This document shows, piece by piece, positions 35,560-48,330 of a stretch of 64,000 nt of DNA. The stretch comes from Cymbidium sinense. Its lineage: Eukaryota > Streptophyta > Magnoliopsida > Asparagales > Orchidaceae. Both the position numbers and the translations under genes were made by a program. The notes under the pieces are model-generated. The model saw only the letters and a list, made by a program, of their open reading frames with translations. It searched no databases and was not told where the DNA came from. The stretch spans positions 310,001 through 374,000 of the forward strand of contig JAKCPB010000045.1 of assembly GCA_021442155.1 (NCBI GenBank), written 5' to 3'. Every line of letters begins with the position of its first letter. The first letter of the stretch is position 1.

Positions 35560-37915
35560 CCCACACTGAATGTTTAGATTCAAGTGTCTGAGGATGTTGC
35601 GTGGGTTGCTTCCAGGTTTAGTCTTAGGACTGAGTTCGGGTTAACAAAACCTAAAAACCTATAATAAGAGTTTCAAATCATTGAAATGTCTAAAAAACTA
35701 ATTTTGTCAGGTGATAGTAGATATAATCCTCTGTTAGCAACTAAATAGAGTTGAGAGGATCTAAAGCTCTTAAATATACTTAAATTAATCAATTTTTCAA
35801 ATCAAATAAAATGAAAAATCTGAAATAAATCTCATAATTCAAACACAAAATTACCTAAAATTACAATACACTAGCATGTGCCCCAACACTATGCTGAATG
35901 ATGAAATTCATGTGTCTCATGTGTTTCTTCTCACCTTAGACTGGTGGGTTAACAAAACCTAAAATCTATTATAAGAATTTTAACTCGAAAATATCTCGAG
36001 AAACTAATCTGTCGTGATAGTAGATCTCTCACGCTTAAACGAGTTGAGAGATTTAAAGCTCTTAATTCAAACATAAAATTATATGAATTATTAGCTATAC
36101 GATGGGCCAAACATGAATGCTTAAATTCGTTCCAGGATGCCGCAGTTGCTTCCGCTTAGTCATGGACAGTCCGAGTTAACAAAACTTAAGAACCTATAAA
36201 AAGAGTTTCAACTCACTAAAATATTTGAGAAACTAATCCTGTCAGGTGATAGTAGATCTGATCCTTTGTTAACAGTTAAACAGAGTTGATAGAATTTAAA
36301 GCTCTTAATTCAAACATAAAATTATCTGAATTATTAGTTACACGATGACCACATATCAATGCTTAAATTCAAGTGTCGAGGATGCGCTGGTTGCTTCTTT
36401 AGTCTTAGATCGTTAACAAAACCAAAAAACCTATAAAAAGAGTTTCAACTCAATAAAATATCTGAGAAACTAATCCTATCAAGTGATAGTAGATCTGATC
36501 CTTTATTAACAATTAAACAAAGTTGACAGGATCTAAAGCTCTTAATTTAAACATAAAATTATCTGAATTATTAGTTACACTGATGCAGACATTATGTCAA
36601 TGCTTAAATTCAGGATGTTACGGTTACTTCGCTTAGTCTTTGACGGCCGTTAACAAAACCGAAAACATATAATAAGAGTTTCAAATCGAAATATCCGAGA
36701 AATTGATTATGTTACACAAGATATCTAATCCTCTGCATAAGTAGAGTTGATAGGATCTAAAGCTCTTAAACATATTCAAATTAATCAATTTTTTTAAAAT
36801 CAAATTAAGTGTCATAACTCAGAAATAAAAACTGTTTAAATTCTTAAATACACTCGCATGGGTCCCGGCACTACGCTGAATGCTTAAATTCAAGTGTTTA
36901 ACGTCATGCCGCTTTCTTTAGTCTTAGATCGTCCTGTTAACAAAACCTAAAACCTTATAATAAGAGTTTCAAATCAATGAAAAATCTGAGAAACTGATTC
37001 TATCAAGTGATAGTAGATCTAATCTTCTGTTAGCAGCTAAACAGAGTTGATAGGATCTAAAGCTCTTAAACATATTCAAATTAATCAATTTTTAAATCAA
37101 ATTAAGTAGCAATCTGAAACTGTTTAAATGAAACTCTATCACTAAAAGCTTAAATTAAAACACAATCTATCCACCTTCCGCAACTATTTATCGGGGGTGG
37201 CAAATTAAGAAAACTCTAGCTCACAAAGGAGCCAATGTCAAATCAAGTTGTTATGTCACTCTCAATCAATCTCACACCAGAATGCTCGTGTCCTCCGATT
37301 GGCTTGGCCAAGAGTCCATGATGAAGCAAGATGATCAAAGTCCTCGACGGGTGGTTCTACCGCTCCATTATATTACGATCACGATCAGATGTTCTGGCTC
37401 ACCGCCTTTGAGTTGTGAATCATAGGGTATACTTGATAGGACAAACAATCTTCTATCAATTAAGGTAGATTTAAGTCTGTCTCCTCAGACAAACACCACC
37501 CCATGCTACAGCGATTTATTTGACGACGATATATGTTGGCATAAGATCCTTCGTTAGGGGTCGACTACCTTCTCTCGACTAAGTAGACCATGACACGCGG
37601 GATGACGAACCATGATAGATCGAGCACATCATCATTCCCCAACCATCCTGGTTTAAGCTAAAATGATAAATTTCATATATTAAATTCTAAAACTTATATA
37701 TCGCTACTATACGCTACGATTTTGTGATCTAACGACCAAATTTTAATCGAAAGTTCTCACTTATTCTGGAGGTAATTAACTATAGGCCATGCTTTATAGA
37801 AACCCGAACTGATCTAAAGTCCTCACCAAATGAGGATAAAATCTAAGATCTTATCTACTATCTCATCTCTTCAAAATTATACACATTTAAAACTCTCTTT
37901 CATCAAGAGAAATAA
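35560..37915. repeat. Family X, copy 2, with about six tandem core units
   Basis: The core anchor TTAACAAAAC (or a close variant) occurs at 35641, 35949, 36176, 36413, 36650 and 36937, spaced 308, 227, 237, 237 and 287. Each is followed by a run ending GATCTAAAGCTCTTAA. From 36830 to 37905 the sequence matches 18700-19895. The units differ mainly by small losses around the GC-rich part before the anchor. The array ends about 0.7 kb upstream of the ABCF gene. Confidence 0.85.
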
Positions 37916-38376
37916 TTTTCTGCACATTATCACAACAATCATTATTTGCTATTAATGCCCTCAAAATTAAAATAATTTATACTTTGATAAAATATATTTT
38001 TATTTAAAATAAGAATAAAATAAATTAAAATAAACAATGAATTAACATTAAACCAAATAACCCCTAAATATATGCTGAATTTGATTTTAAAGTCTTAAAA
38101 ATATTTTCCTGAAAAAATCTTTAAAATAAAATTTAAAATAAATTTCAATTTAATTTAGAGAGCCCTGACAAATTCTAATGCACTATCCAACATCCTGATG
38201 AACAATAACTTTAATGCAAATGACAGAAATGCAATTTTAAATCACTAGGGTAAAGGACGGGTATTTTTGCAACGCAATTTAACATTCTGCAATTATTTTG
38301 AGATTTGAGTTTATTTGTGTAATTAACTTATTTGGATTAATTATGCGATAAGAATTTAAATTTGGTATATATATAA

Positions 38377-38377
<1 letters not shown>
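37916..38377. other. Upstream region of the ABCF gene
   Basis: AT-rich sequence between the end of family X and the TA repeat. No specific element recognised. Confidence 0.4.

Positions 38378-38431
<54 letters not shown>
38378..38431. repeat. (TA)n microsatellite in the ABCF promoter
   Basis: 27 uninterrupted TA units, extended to the left by imperfect TA. It ends 159 bases before the start codon, so it lies where the core promoter is expected. It will mask any ordinary TATA box there. Confidence 0.93.
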
Positions 38432-38433
<2 letters not shown>

Positions 38434-38590
38434 CTACATATTTTCTCGGGCATCTTCACTCTCCTTCGTCGACTGAAGAAGCTTAACCCTTATTTCAACA
38501 TCGTCATTGTTTTAATTACCCAGCAATCGTGAGGATTCTTTAACAATCTGCTAAATCCTTGAGAGCTAATTCCTCTCCACCTCGTCGGCG
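38432..38590 (+). promoter_or_regulatory. Probable core promoter and 5' leader of the ABCF gene
   Basis: After the TA repeat comes a pyrimidine-rich stretch (TCTTCACTCTCCTTCGTC, about 38453-38470), like the initiator and Y-patch region of plant promoters. The leader then runs to the ATG at 38591. The transcription start is inferred, not seen. Confidence 0.4.
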
Positions 38591-41500
38591 ATGGATATCG
38601 CCGCCGGGCTTCGGACCATCCATCTCCGATCGAGCTTCCCCTCCAGTTCGTTCCTTGCACGCGATGGGATACCAAAGCTCCGCTCTCGATTCGGCTCATT
38701 CTCTGCGTTTACAGCAAATCCCACTCGCGTTCATCTCGCCTCACTGAAAAAGGCGGGCTTTGGTTGCATTGATGCTAAGTTTTCTTCTAGGGTTCCAGCA
38801 GTAGCCGTCGAAACCGCGGAGCCGGATGTTAACACTGTAGCGGAGGATATTGAATTCCTCTTATCGGAGAGTTCAGCCAACAAGGAGTTGAAGAAATCGC
38901 CGAAGAATTCGAGCAGCGGGGCGTCGAGCATATCATCGGGGATTAGATTAGAAAACATCAGTAAGAGCTTCAAAGGCGTAACCGTGCTCAAGGACGTGAG
39001 TTGGGAGGTGAAGAAAGGGGAAAAGGTGGGGCTGGTCGGCGTTAATGGTGCCGGGAAGACGACTCAACTAGGATAATCGCGGGCTTGGACGAACCGGATG
39101 CAGGGAATTTGGTGAAGTCCAAGGAAAACATGAAGATTTCCTTCTTGAACCAGGAATTTGAGGTTTGTCTAAACAGGACAGTGAAAGAGGAGTTCTTGAG
39201 CGCTTTTAAGGAGGAAATGGAGATATCTGAGAGGCTGGAGAAGCTGCAGAAGGCGCTGGAGAGATCAGTTGATGATCTGGCCTTGATGGGGAGATTACTG
39301 GATGAGCTGGACTTGCTTCAGAGGAGGGCACAGGATGTTAACCTTGACATGGTGAATGTGAAGATTAGTAAGATAATGCCTGCGCTCGGGTTTGCACCAG
39401 AGGATGCTGATCGGTTGGTTGCTTCATTTAGTGGTGGGTGGCAGATGAGGATGTCCCTTGGAAAGATTCTACTTCAGGCATGTTATAAATGAAATTATTG
39501 CTTTTGAGTTGTGGTCTAGATAGTTATCGCTTTTGCACCTTAGCACCTGCTATGTATTGCAGAACCATGATTAAACTTAGAAGCTTGATAATTGAACTAT
39601 TATCACATGATCGGAATTAAATTAGCATTCTGCTTACATCCAACATTGTCATCTGTATAGAAATTTGGTTTACTGTACTTGATATCCTCGCATTGTGTTA
39701 TAACCTTCACTTTGGTAATCGAGTATAATAATAAATGCACTCCTATTCACATGTGGCATGATGTGATTTGCTTCATTTTTATTTTTTGTTTCATGATTTC
39801 AGCTAGTTAATAACGTTGTTTATTTCATCTTTTTGGGGGCTCCTTGAGCATGAAGCCCATTAAGATCCACATAATTGTTGTATTGCTCCCACATCATAAT
39901 TGAAATAAAAATTGACTTTCTAATATTTAGCTAGTTGCCTCTATCCATTAACTTAATATTTTGTGCTGATAGATGTCTGTGTTAGTGTATTTGGTTTAAC
40001 TTTGGTCCTCATTATTCCACTCTCTTAATTTGTGGGGTATCCAAGTTATTGGTTTGACTATGATTGAGTTGTTCATATGTTTATGACTCACATCGGTTCT
40101 TGCATCTTCTATCATGGTTGAGCAAGGTTCAAGAGCGAGTCACTCTAATGAGCTCTTGGTGCATGAGTTGCTTGACATTTGATGGAATTATAATGCTTTC
40201 ATTCGGGAGAAAGTGATGATTTATGCAACAAATTATCATGCAAGAGGGTTGGGAGGTAGATTATTAAGATTCACATGAGGCTGAAGAATAGTTTTGCATT
40301 AAAAGTAAAATAATGGTTGAGTTCCTAATATATTGGTTGTGGATCTCACACATTTGTTTAAGTTTTTGGGTTGTTATTCATCATCTAGTAGCATTGAGCT
40401 CAGCTTGGTCCTATGTGGTGTAACAATTTGTAAGTATTCAGACCTAGATTTCTTAAATGCAAAACATTTAATTGATGATTTTTTAATGCTGGTTGTTGCT
40501 ACTATGTGTTGATATATAGTTTTACTTATTTATATTGGAGCACTAGCATGCTCTATCTAAATGCTATTGCTCCTGCGTTGTTGTAGACAATGAACCAATG
40601 ATCAATAATATTGTTTGGTAATGACTAACACATTGAATCAAAACTTGTTTTACTATGGGGCAAAGTTTTTTTTTTTGGCCCAAGCTGCAGTAGCATTTTA
40701 TCGGTTTTGAGGATACTTATATATGGTATGGTGCTGTTGGTTTTATTTTTATATGTGGGTGCTTATTCATGAAAGATGTGTCATCTTTTTTTTCTCTGTT
40801 CCATGTTTTTGGTGTTCTTTGTAGTCACTTATACCAAAATTATTGTAGGAACCGGATCTTCTACTTCTTGATGAGCCAACTAATCACCTTGATCTTGACA
40901 CCATCGAGTGGTTGGAAGGTTATCTAAATAAGCAAGACATTCCTATGGTCATCATATCTCATGACAGAGCTTTCCTTGATCTACTATGCACAAAGATTGT
41001 TGAAACGGACATGGGAATATCCAGGACTTTTGTAGGGAACTATTCTGAGTACTTGATATCTAAAGCTACATGGATAGAAACACAATATGCAGCTTGGGAA
41101 AAACAACAGAAGGAGATCGAACACACGAAGGATTTAATAGGTAGATTGGGAAGTGGAGCTAATTCTGGACGGGCTTCCAGTGAAGAAAAGGTATGATTGA
41201 AAAAACTCTCAATATCCTTAGTAATTATGTGATTTTCATAATTTGTGTCCATTTTATTAAATCATCGAGTCATCAGATTATGCATGTTATAATTTGCATT
41301 GAGATCTGTGCCAATTCTCAATCCGTAACACTTATATATATTTACATTAATATTTTCAATCCTATGTAATAATCAAAAGCTCATTGAACTGATGGGCTGA
41401 TGAGGCAAGAGATGATATTTCATTTCAAGGTAGCAATCTTTCATATAGAATTTGAAATTGTATTTCAATACAAATTTGACTTGGACAACTATTAAAGAGT

Positions 41501-44500
41501 TAAAACAAAAATAAAGATGAAAAATTTGTAAAAGATGGATATAACTGAAGAAGAAATATTAGAAATATTAGGTAAAGGAAATTTGAATAGATTGCGAGCC
41601 TCACTCAAAGAAAAATATTAGTTCTCCTGAAATACTCAAGTACCACATTTGATCTAGGATTAAATTTCTGAACACGATAAAGATTTTATTTGTTACAAAA
41701 ACTTTTCTACTTGCTCGGAATACCTAATTTATAGATGGAGATCGGTGATATTGAAGATATGGAAGAAATAAATACTTGCTAACCAATGTAATTGCATCAA
41801 CTAAAATATTCCTAACCTGAAAATTATAATGATTACGAGGTCGAAAAGATGTCAAATAGTTTAGACAACCTAGATAATTGGTGAAGTGACTTCTGAGCCC
41901 TAAGACAAATATAAAAAGTAAATGGATGGGCTAGACTTCATGTATAGTTGATGTCATAAGCTGCCGTATTTGGCTTCCCTTATACTCTACCTTTTGGTTG
42001 TAGGTAGGAGAGTCCATTGCTACTCTGACTTGAACAATTATAATTTCTCTTACTCCATTACTTGTTATAACTTTCATTTGTTTGATATATAGCTTTTCAT
42101 CTCTGACATAGGCATTAAAACTTTTGCTTGGAGCATTGATCTATAGTTTTTATTTGTTTATATGCTATGTTATTTTTTTCTTGTGTAAAGTGTTCCATGT
42201 CTTGGAATGTTATAATTGCTTTTTTAATGACTTTCATGTTCCATGTTGAAGTTTCATAGATACATTCACGCTTCAAATGGTTAGCTAGATAAATGTATAT
42301 GCCTTAGCTGTCTCTTTATCTTTTGCATTAATCAATCATTCCTTGATGTTCTTACTAAAAATGATTTTTTTTTGAGGTTGAATACAGATTGGGTATCAAA
42401 TACAACTAGCATTATTTTGAGATTTGAATTTTTTTAATTAATCTGCATTGTCTAAGCTTTTCATCTGATTATTTCAGTTATTTTTTGATCAAAATTAGTT
42501 CTGTGGTTTCTTAATGTTTTCCTTGATTCATTATTTTAACAGAAATTGGAGAAACTTAAAGAAGATGGGCTAATTGAAAAACCTTTTCAGAGGAAACAAT
42601 TAAAAATCAGATTTCCTGAGAGGGGGAGGAGTGGAAGGACAGTCTTGACAATAAAGAATCTCGATTTTGGCTTTGGAGACGAGGTTTGCTTATTTACTGG
42701 CGCAAAATGTTTTATTCATTATGTTCACCAGTAATATTTATCAAAAAGAATACTCATGTTGTGTTATGATTTTCTTGATGGATTATTACACATTTCCTAA
42801 GTATAATTTTGTGAACTTGACTAGGTGCCTTACCCTGTTCTTTTAACAGATGTTGTTTAAGAAGGCAAATCTTATAGTTGAGAGAGGTGAAAAAATAGCA
42901 ATTATTGGTCCAAATGGATGTGGAAAGAGTACCTTACTCAAACTAATTATGGGACATGAGAAGCCCAAAGGAGGTGAAGTTTTGCTTGGAGAGCACAATG
43001 TTTTGCCAAACTATTTTGAGCAGAACCAGGTACATATTTTCTCTAGTTTAAGAATTAGGTTATTCTATAATTATAGTTTCGTGATTAAAGTTTTTTGAAA
43101 AATTTGCCAAGTTATGCACTAGAAATGCTACTTTATCTAAATTATCTCATATATTAATTTATTTATAGTATGAATTTATATGATTTATTATTACAATATT
43201 TTCTTATTATTGAGGATATTGCTTTTTATTGTATATCTTTAATTATTCTATTCTTTTGCTATTGTATAAGAAAATATACTAGAACAACGATTCAACAAAG
43301 ATGTAGATATTTACAATTCTTCCTCTTCTAATTTGATATTAGATTCTATTGATCTTTTCATGTCTTGTTGTTATATTTTGATCAACCTTTTGATCTCCTG
43401 TTGACAAGACTTCTAAGTATCTTCTACCCTTATAAACCCCATATGCTTCATTGCCATACTTTGATCATGATGCCACTTGTCCAACATCGGAGAAACCATA
43501 AGAATTTTGTTGGCGCATCTTCCAACTCTTCATCAAGGGCTATATAGTCTAGCATGTGGCTTCCTCTTCCTTCTATGTGACCGTTTGTATCAATCCCTTC
43601 ATGGAAGCATTTACATTTCTATTCTCAATTGACATACCACTAGTCGTAAGGCCCTACTATCGATAACACGCATCTTAGTTCCCTCTGTTGATTCGACTTT
43701 TGACCTCAACTATGCCTACTGATTTGACCGCTAATGATATTTATTACAATTGACCTCGATCTCAATTTCTATCCCTTCAATAATATTTATGTGATATCTT
43801 TATGTTGTTTAGTGGTCATTGCACTGGTGACTTTCATCCTCATTACATCTATGCTCTTTATCATTTTCTTTATTTGCATTTTCTTTTGACTCTTTTTGGC
43901 AATACTCTCTCCCCCACAATTCTCTATTGATATCTTTGTTCAAGAATCATATCATTCCTCTTTTCACAAAATCTTGTTGTTAACTTTTCATATTCTATTC
44001 ACACTAGTCTCTCTTTGACAAATTTGTCACGCTCCTCTTTTGGCACCCATAAACTCTACAACAACAACAACAACAACATACCTTTATCCCACTAAGTGGG
44101 GTCGGCTACATGAATCCTTCATCTCCATTGTGACCTATTATGTGTCAAATTCTCATTTAATTCAAGTATACTAAGGTCATTTTTTATACATCTTAACCAT
44201 GTCTTTTAGGTCTACCTCTACCTTTCTAAACATACAAATCGAATGCATCTACTCTCCTAACGGTCATTTATACGATCTTTATGTGGTCAAACCATCTACC
44301 CATAAACTCTAGGAATCAAAATATTCAATTATTTGGTCTTTGGTCACCATTATATTTAAACATAAATTGATATCTTCTATGTTATTTACTTTAAGCAGAG
44401 ACTAAATTATCACATGGTAAAAATATGCACTATTATTTTTAAAATATTTTCTTTTATTGATGATATTCTCTTTTATTATATTTTTCTTATTCATTTCTCT

Positions 44501-47500
44501 TTCCATTATGTATGCACATAAATGCTTGAACTAAAATGAAGATTAAATAAAGATGTAGTCCTTTAAAATTCTCTCTTCTTTTGAACAAGAAAAAGATGAT
44601 AAAATCTTAGTTAAAGATGAAGAGATCAAGGAAATATAAAAGTGCTACTTTTAGAATTCATTAATTGAGAGTTTTAAAAATTTAGTGAATAAAATAATGA
44701 GATATATTATAGATTGATTTAAAATTTTAAATATAGTTATCTTTGGAAAGATGTAAAAAAGTGAAGCTTTGATTCCAAATGAGATAACTATTAAACTCTG
44801 AAGAGATATGAGTGATTTTGTAGCGGCATGATTAACAAATTTTTTGAATGCAATTTTAAAGACTAAATAGGATGCCAAATAATTAGAGAAGATGATGTTA
44901 AATGATTGAATAAGAAACTTTTAGTACGAGTGTTTAAGAACAAAAAGCATTTCCAAAACTATGATAATTATAGAGGAATTAGATTTCATTCATACATTAA
45001 AGTTATAAGATAGGGAAATGGAGCATAGAAAATAGCATGTACATTAAAGAATAAATTTGGTTTGTACTCAGAACATAGGTTATAAAAGTAGTTTTTGAGT
45101 TATGATGATTAATAATAAATAATTGAATTTTATTAATCTTGAGAATGCATGTGATTGAGTATTATGATGATTTTGTATGCATTAATGAAATGGTGTGTGA
45201 GTGTGTCAAATGTTGAAGTTATTATATATAATAATAATGATGATGATAATGATGATATAGATAATTAGTGTGAATGATTATGAAGGAAAATAAGAAGACT
45301 TAAAAGTAGCATGAATTTATTTTGTTAAAAAAGATTTGTGTTGAGTAGGTATAATATCTCATGAAACACTAAATATAAATATTGAGAAATGAGGACTCAT
45401 AAAGCTGATTTCAAACAACATCAAAATGTAATTTTGTTGAGACATTTAAAGTTCAATATTATGCTATTCTTCTATGATTTTATAGTTTTTATGGTTCTTA
45501 GACACATCATATCTGTCAACTTAAGGGATTTTTACTAGGTTTAATAGATATTTTCATGTTTAGTATTAGGATTGAAAATCTGGGTTGATTTTTTTGTAAA
45601 TCCATTAAGCACATTAATCTTCAGGCAGAGGCACTTGATCTCAACAAAACTGTTATCGAGACAGTGGAAGAAGCTGCAGAAGACTGGAGAATTGACGACA
45701 TAAAAGGACTTCTTGGTCGTTGCAACTTCAAAGCAGACATGCTTGATAGAAAGGTGCCACTTCTGAGTGGTGGTGAAAAGGTATTGCTTTATCTTTTTGA
45801 GCTATACAATCTCTTATTTATTAACCTCAGATTTTTTTTTATTTAATGGAAATGACTCGTTTCTTTGTAACACTAGCATCATCTTTTTCCTTATCATTAG
45901 CTAAAACCTAATTTTCTAGGGTCCCTCAGATTCATTTATGTTGTGTTGTACATGTCTGTAAAGTGTTATTACCCACTTATTAGTGCATCTTTTCCTCTTT
46001 AGTTTATATGCCCAAACTACCTAAGTTGTTTCCAAGTTAATCTTCATCATATCATCATTTCTTGTGCTATTTATTCATCATCAATATTTTCTTTTATCGT
46101 CTAATAATTGAAGTTTATTTAATCTATTAAGAGTAATTTTTTCTTCTGAGAATACCTCAGTCTTTTATTTTATTTTTTTGTTTTTGAACGGCTTCATTAG
46201 ACTCACTTGTGAGTGAGTTTATATTCTTATTCATTTGAATTGGAGGGACTCGATATCTAAATTTATTGCATTTACGGTCTGTTTTTTGAGTGTGACAATG
46301 ATTTTATTTTATTAAAATTTAATGAGAATATAGCACTTAATAGGACACACTGTAGAAAAAGGACTCATGTAGCCGGCCCCACAGTGGGATAAAGGCTTGT
46401 TATTGTTATAGGATCTGTTTTGAGTGGTTGCAACTTCTATAAAGGTAGTCATAAATTTATAGAGAAAATTTTTGAAAGCTGTTGTGAGTATTATAATGAT
46501 ATATATATATATATATATATATTAATTTTGATGATAGCTTTTTTATAACTAGCACACATTAGAAATTGTAGTTGTAAAAAGCAGCAGCTTAACATCACAA
46601 AAATTCAGAAAAAGTAGCAAGAAAGCATTCATTAAATGGAGGTCTGGCAGCAACCTGAAAAGCAAAACATTAAAAAAGCTACCCCAAAGAGGCCCATTGT
46701 TATCACTCGATTTTCTAATATTTTTCATCGAATATTATCAATTTTACATTCATGGAACTTGCAAATCATATATTCAAGTTTTGTTCTTACCCTTTCACTT
46801 TATAAAATTTCTTCAATTTGCCTTTTTAACCTTTGCTGTACAAGAGAGCTGACCTATTAAACTGTGCAAATGCAAAAGCCAAGTACCTGCCTTTGCATTA
46901 AATACTTGCAAGCTTGTCAAACATGCTTTTTTAACTCACAATCCTGAGTGTTAGACTCCATTTGGGATCACTCTATGTTTTTATATTTGTTTTTCTTTTA
47001 AAAAATTTTGTTTATGTTTGTTTGGTATCATGAATGTGTTATTTCTATTTTTATTGAATATTGTATAAGTTGATTTATGCCATATGGGTTTAAGCATATT
47101 ATTATTTGAATATAGTTAATGATCACTCTTTTTATTCATTTAAATTGAACTCTTGTCGCAGGCTCGACTTGCGTTTTGTAAGTTCTTGGTAAAACCATCT
47201 ACGTTATTAATCTTGGATGAACCCACCAACCACTTGGATATACCATCAAAAGAGATGCTTGAGGTATCATCGATTCATCCCAATCTCATATACAAAGATA
47301 CTACGCTATCATGTTGTTGTTATAACTAGGAAATCAAATAATAGTATTGTTTTACTTTATCCAAAACTTTATTATTAATCAGATACCACGAAAAACAGCG
47401 GAACTACGCTATAATGATAAAATGAGTTACTGTGCAGATACAAATAATAATAAAGCTTTGTTAAATAGAAAATAGAATTTTGATGTATGTAAAAAAATCC

Positions 47501-48103
47501 CAAAATTAAAATAAAAAATCTTATTATTATTATTTTTATAACAGGAAGCCATATCAGAATATCAGGGCACCGTTATCACAGTTTCTCATGATCGTTATTT
47601 CATTAGGCAAATAGTGAACAGAGTAGTAGAAGTAAAGAATAACACTCTACAAGACTATGCTGGAGATTACAATGTAAGTCATCTCATTGTGCTTATTATA
47701 ATCAACATATTTTAGTTATTTTGATCTTTTTTTTTCTTCCTGCCGACATGATTCCACCTTTTATATCACAGTACTATTTGGAAAAGAATCTGGAGGCCAG
47801 GGAAAGAGAACTGGAACGCGAAGCTGAGCTTGATGCAAAAGCTCCAAAGGTGAAAGCCAAATCTAAGATGTCAAAGGTGATTACTGATAGAGGCCACAAG
47901 ATCCAAACTTTTTTAATAAAGTTGTTCTCACAGAGCTATAGCTTTATTATTTTTTCTTAAAGGAATGAGCTTCATGTCCTTTTTTTTGTTGTTGTGGTGG
48001 TGAGCAGGAGGAGAAGGAAGTGAGAAAGAAACAAAAGATGATTGCTTTTCAGCAATCCAAGGCTAAATCTAAAGGATTGAAGAATGCAAAGCGTTGGAAC
48101 TGA
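38591..48103 (+). CDS. ABCF5: ABC transporter F family ATPase, chloroplast type (ABCF5-like), nine exons
   Basis: A soluble twin-ATPase protein with no membrane domain. ABCF proteins act on ribosomes or translation, and this one is probably plastid-targeted. Exons: 38591-39477, 40849-41190, 42543-42683, 42850-43029, 45625-45780, 47162-47263, 47545-47673, 47772-47876, 48008-48103. All introns are phase 0. Total is about 712 codons, close to Arabidopsis ABCF5. The N-terminus (about residues 1-75) is rich in Ser, Arg and Ala like a transit peptide. Domain 1: Walker A GVNGAGKT (residues 150-157), signature FSGGWQMR, Walker [13 protein letters not shown] in exon 2, H-loop ISHDRAF. Next is the ABCF linker with a charged helix ([14 protein letters not shown]). 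Domain 2: GPNGCGKST (exon 4), LLSGGEKARLAF (exons 5-6), [19 protein letters not shown]. The tail is Lys-rich. Intron 1 starts with GC. One base is missing after 39070, which breaks the frame directly after Walker A; everything else is intact. ABCF5 rather than another plastid ABCF is my best guess. Confidence 0.93.
39070..39071 (+). other. ABCF5: One-base frameshift in ABCF exon 1
   Basis: The frame reads GAGKTTQL up to 39070 and then meets a stop within two codons. Skipping one position restores [12 protein letters not shown] and the rest of the exon in the other frame, with no loss of family residues apart from one (an Arg in relatives). This is a single-base deletion in the sequence as given. 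Confidence 0.9.
44045..44311 (-). mobile_element. Short RTE LINE insertion in ABCF intron 4 with target duplications
   Basis: The 14-base word ACCCATAAACTCTA occurs at 44045-44058 and 44298-44311. Between them (44059-44297) is the 3' end of an RTE LINE on the minus strand: a CAA repeat, then a phrase matching the tail of copy C (ATCCCACTAAGTGGGGTCGG), then about 190 bases of 3' region. It is heavily 5'-truncated, as is usual for LINE insertions, and it disturbs no splice site. Confidence 0.92.
44560..45200 (+). mobile_element. Old LINE reverse-transcriptase fragment in ABCF intron 4
   Basis: Broken plus-strand frames read scraps of an RTE-type reverse transcriptase: [12 protein letters not shown] (about 44830-44870), a VFKNK-like piece and NYRGI-type residues (about 44925-44980), and FINLENACD (about 45126-45155). 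It diverges much more than the other RTE copies and has no visible ends. Confidence 0.65.
46310..46415 (+). mobile_element. RTE LINE 3' tail in ABCF intron 5
   Basis: The plus strand reads ATGTAGCCGGCCCCACAGTG, then GGGATAAAGGCTTGTTATTG, the standard plant RTE 3' end in a decayed form, preceded by a recognisable TTAATAGGACACACTG. Short and old. Confidence 0.75.
46499..46521. repeat. (TA)n microsatellite in ABCF intron 5
   Basis: About eleven TA units, interrupting otherwise ordinary intron sequence. Confidence 0.85.
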
Positions 48104-48330
48104 TACATATTATTATATTTTAGACTTCTCCCACAAGTAAGTAGAATTTTGTCCTTGTAATTAACCATGCGAATATTGCAATAATTGTATATAATTCAAA
48201 TGTATTATCTCTACAGAAGGCTACAATGTAGGACCTTTTTTTAAAAAAAAAAAAAAAAATGGTTTCCATGTTTTAACTGTTTATTTTAGTTAAAGTAAAT
48301 CATGTATAATAAGATTAATAAATCAACATG
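48104..48330 (+). terminator. ABCF5: Probable 3' UTR and polyadenylation region of the ABCF gene
   Basis: After the stop at 48101-48103 the sequence is AT-rich. A TTGTAA-rich stretch at 48150-48190 resembles plant far-upstream elements, and an AATAAAT-like word is at about 48317. An A-run lies at 48243-48258. The exact cleavage site cannot be read from the sequence. Confidence 0.35.

Noticed and set aside
44651..44878. 75-residue minus frame in ABCF intron 4
   Set aside because: It is the shadow of the plus-strand LINE reverse-transcriptase fragment.
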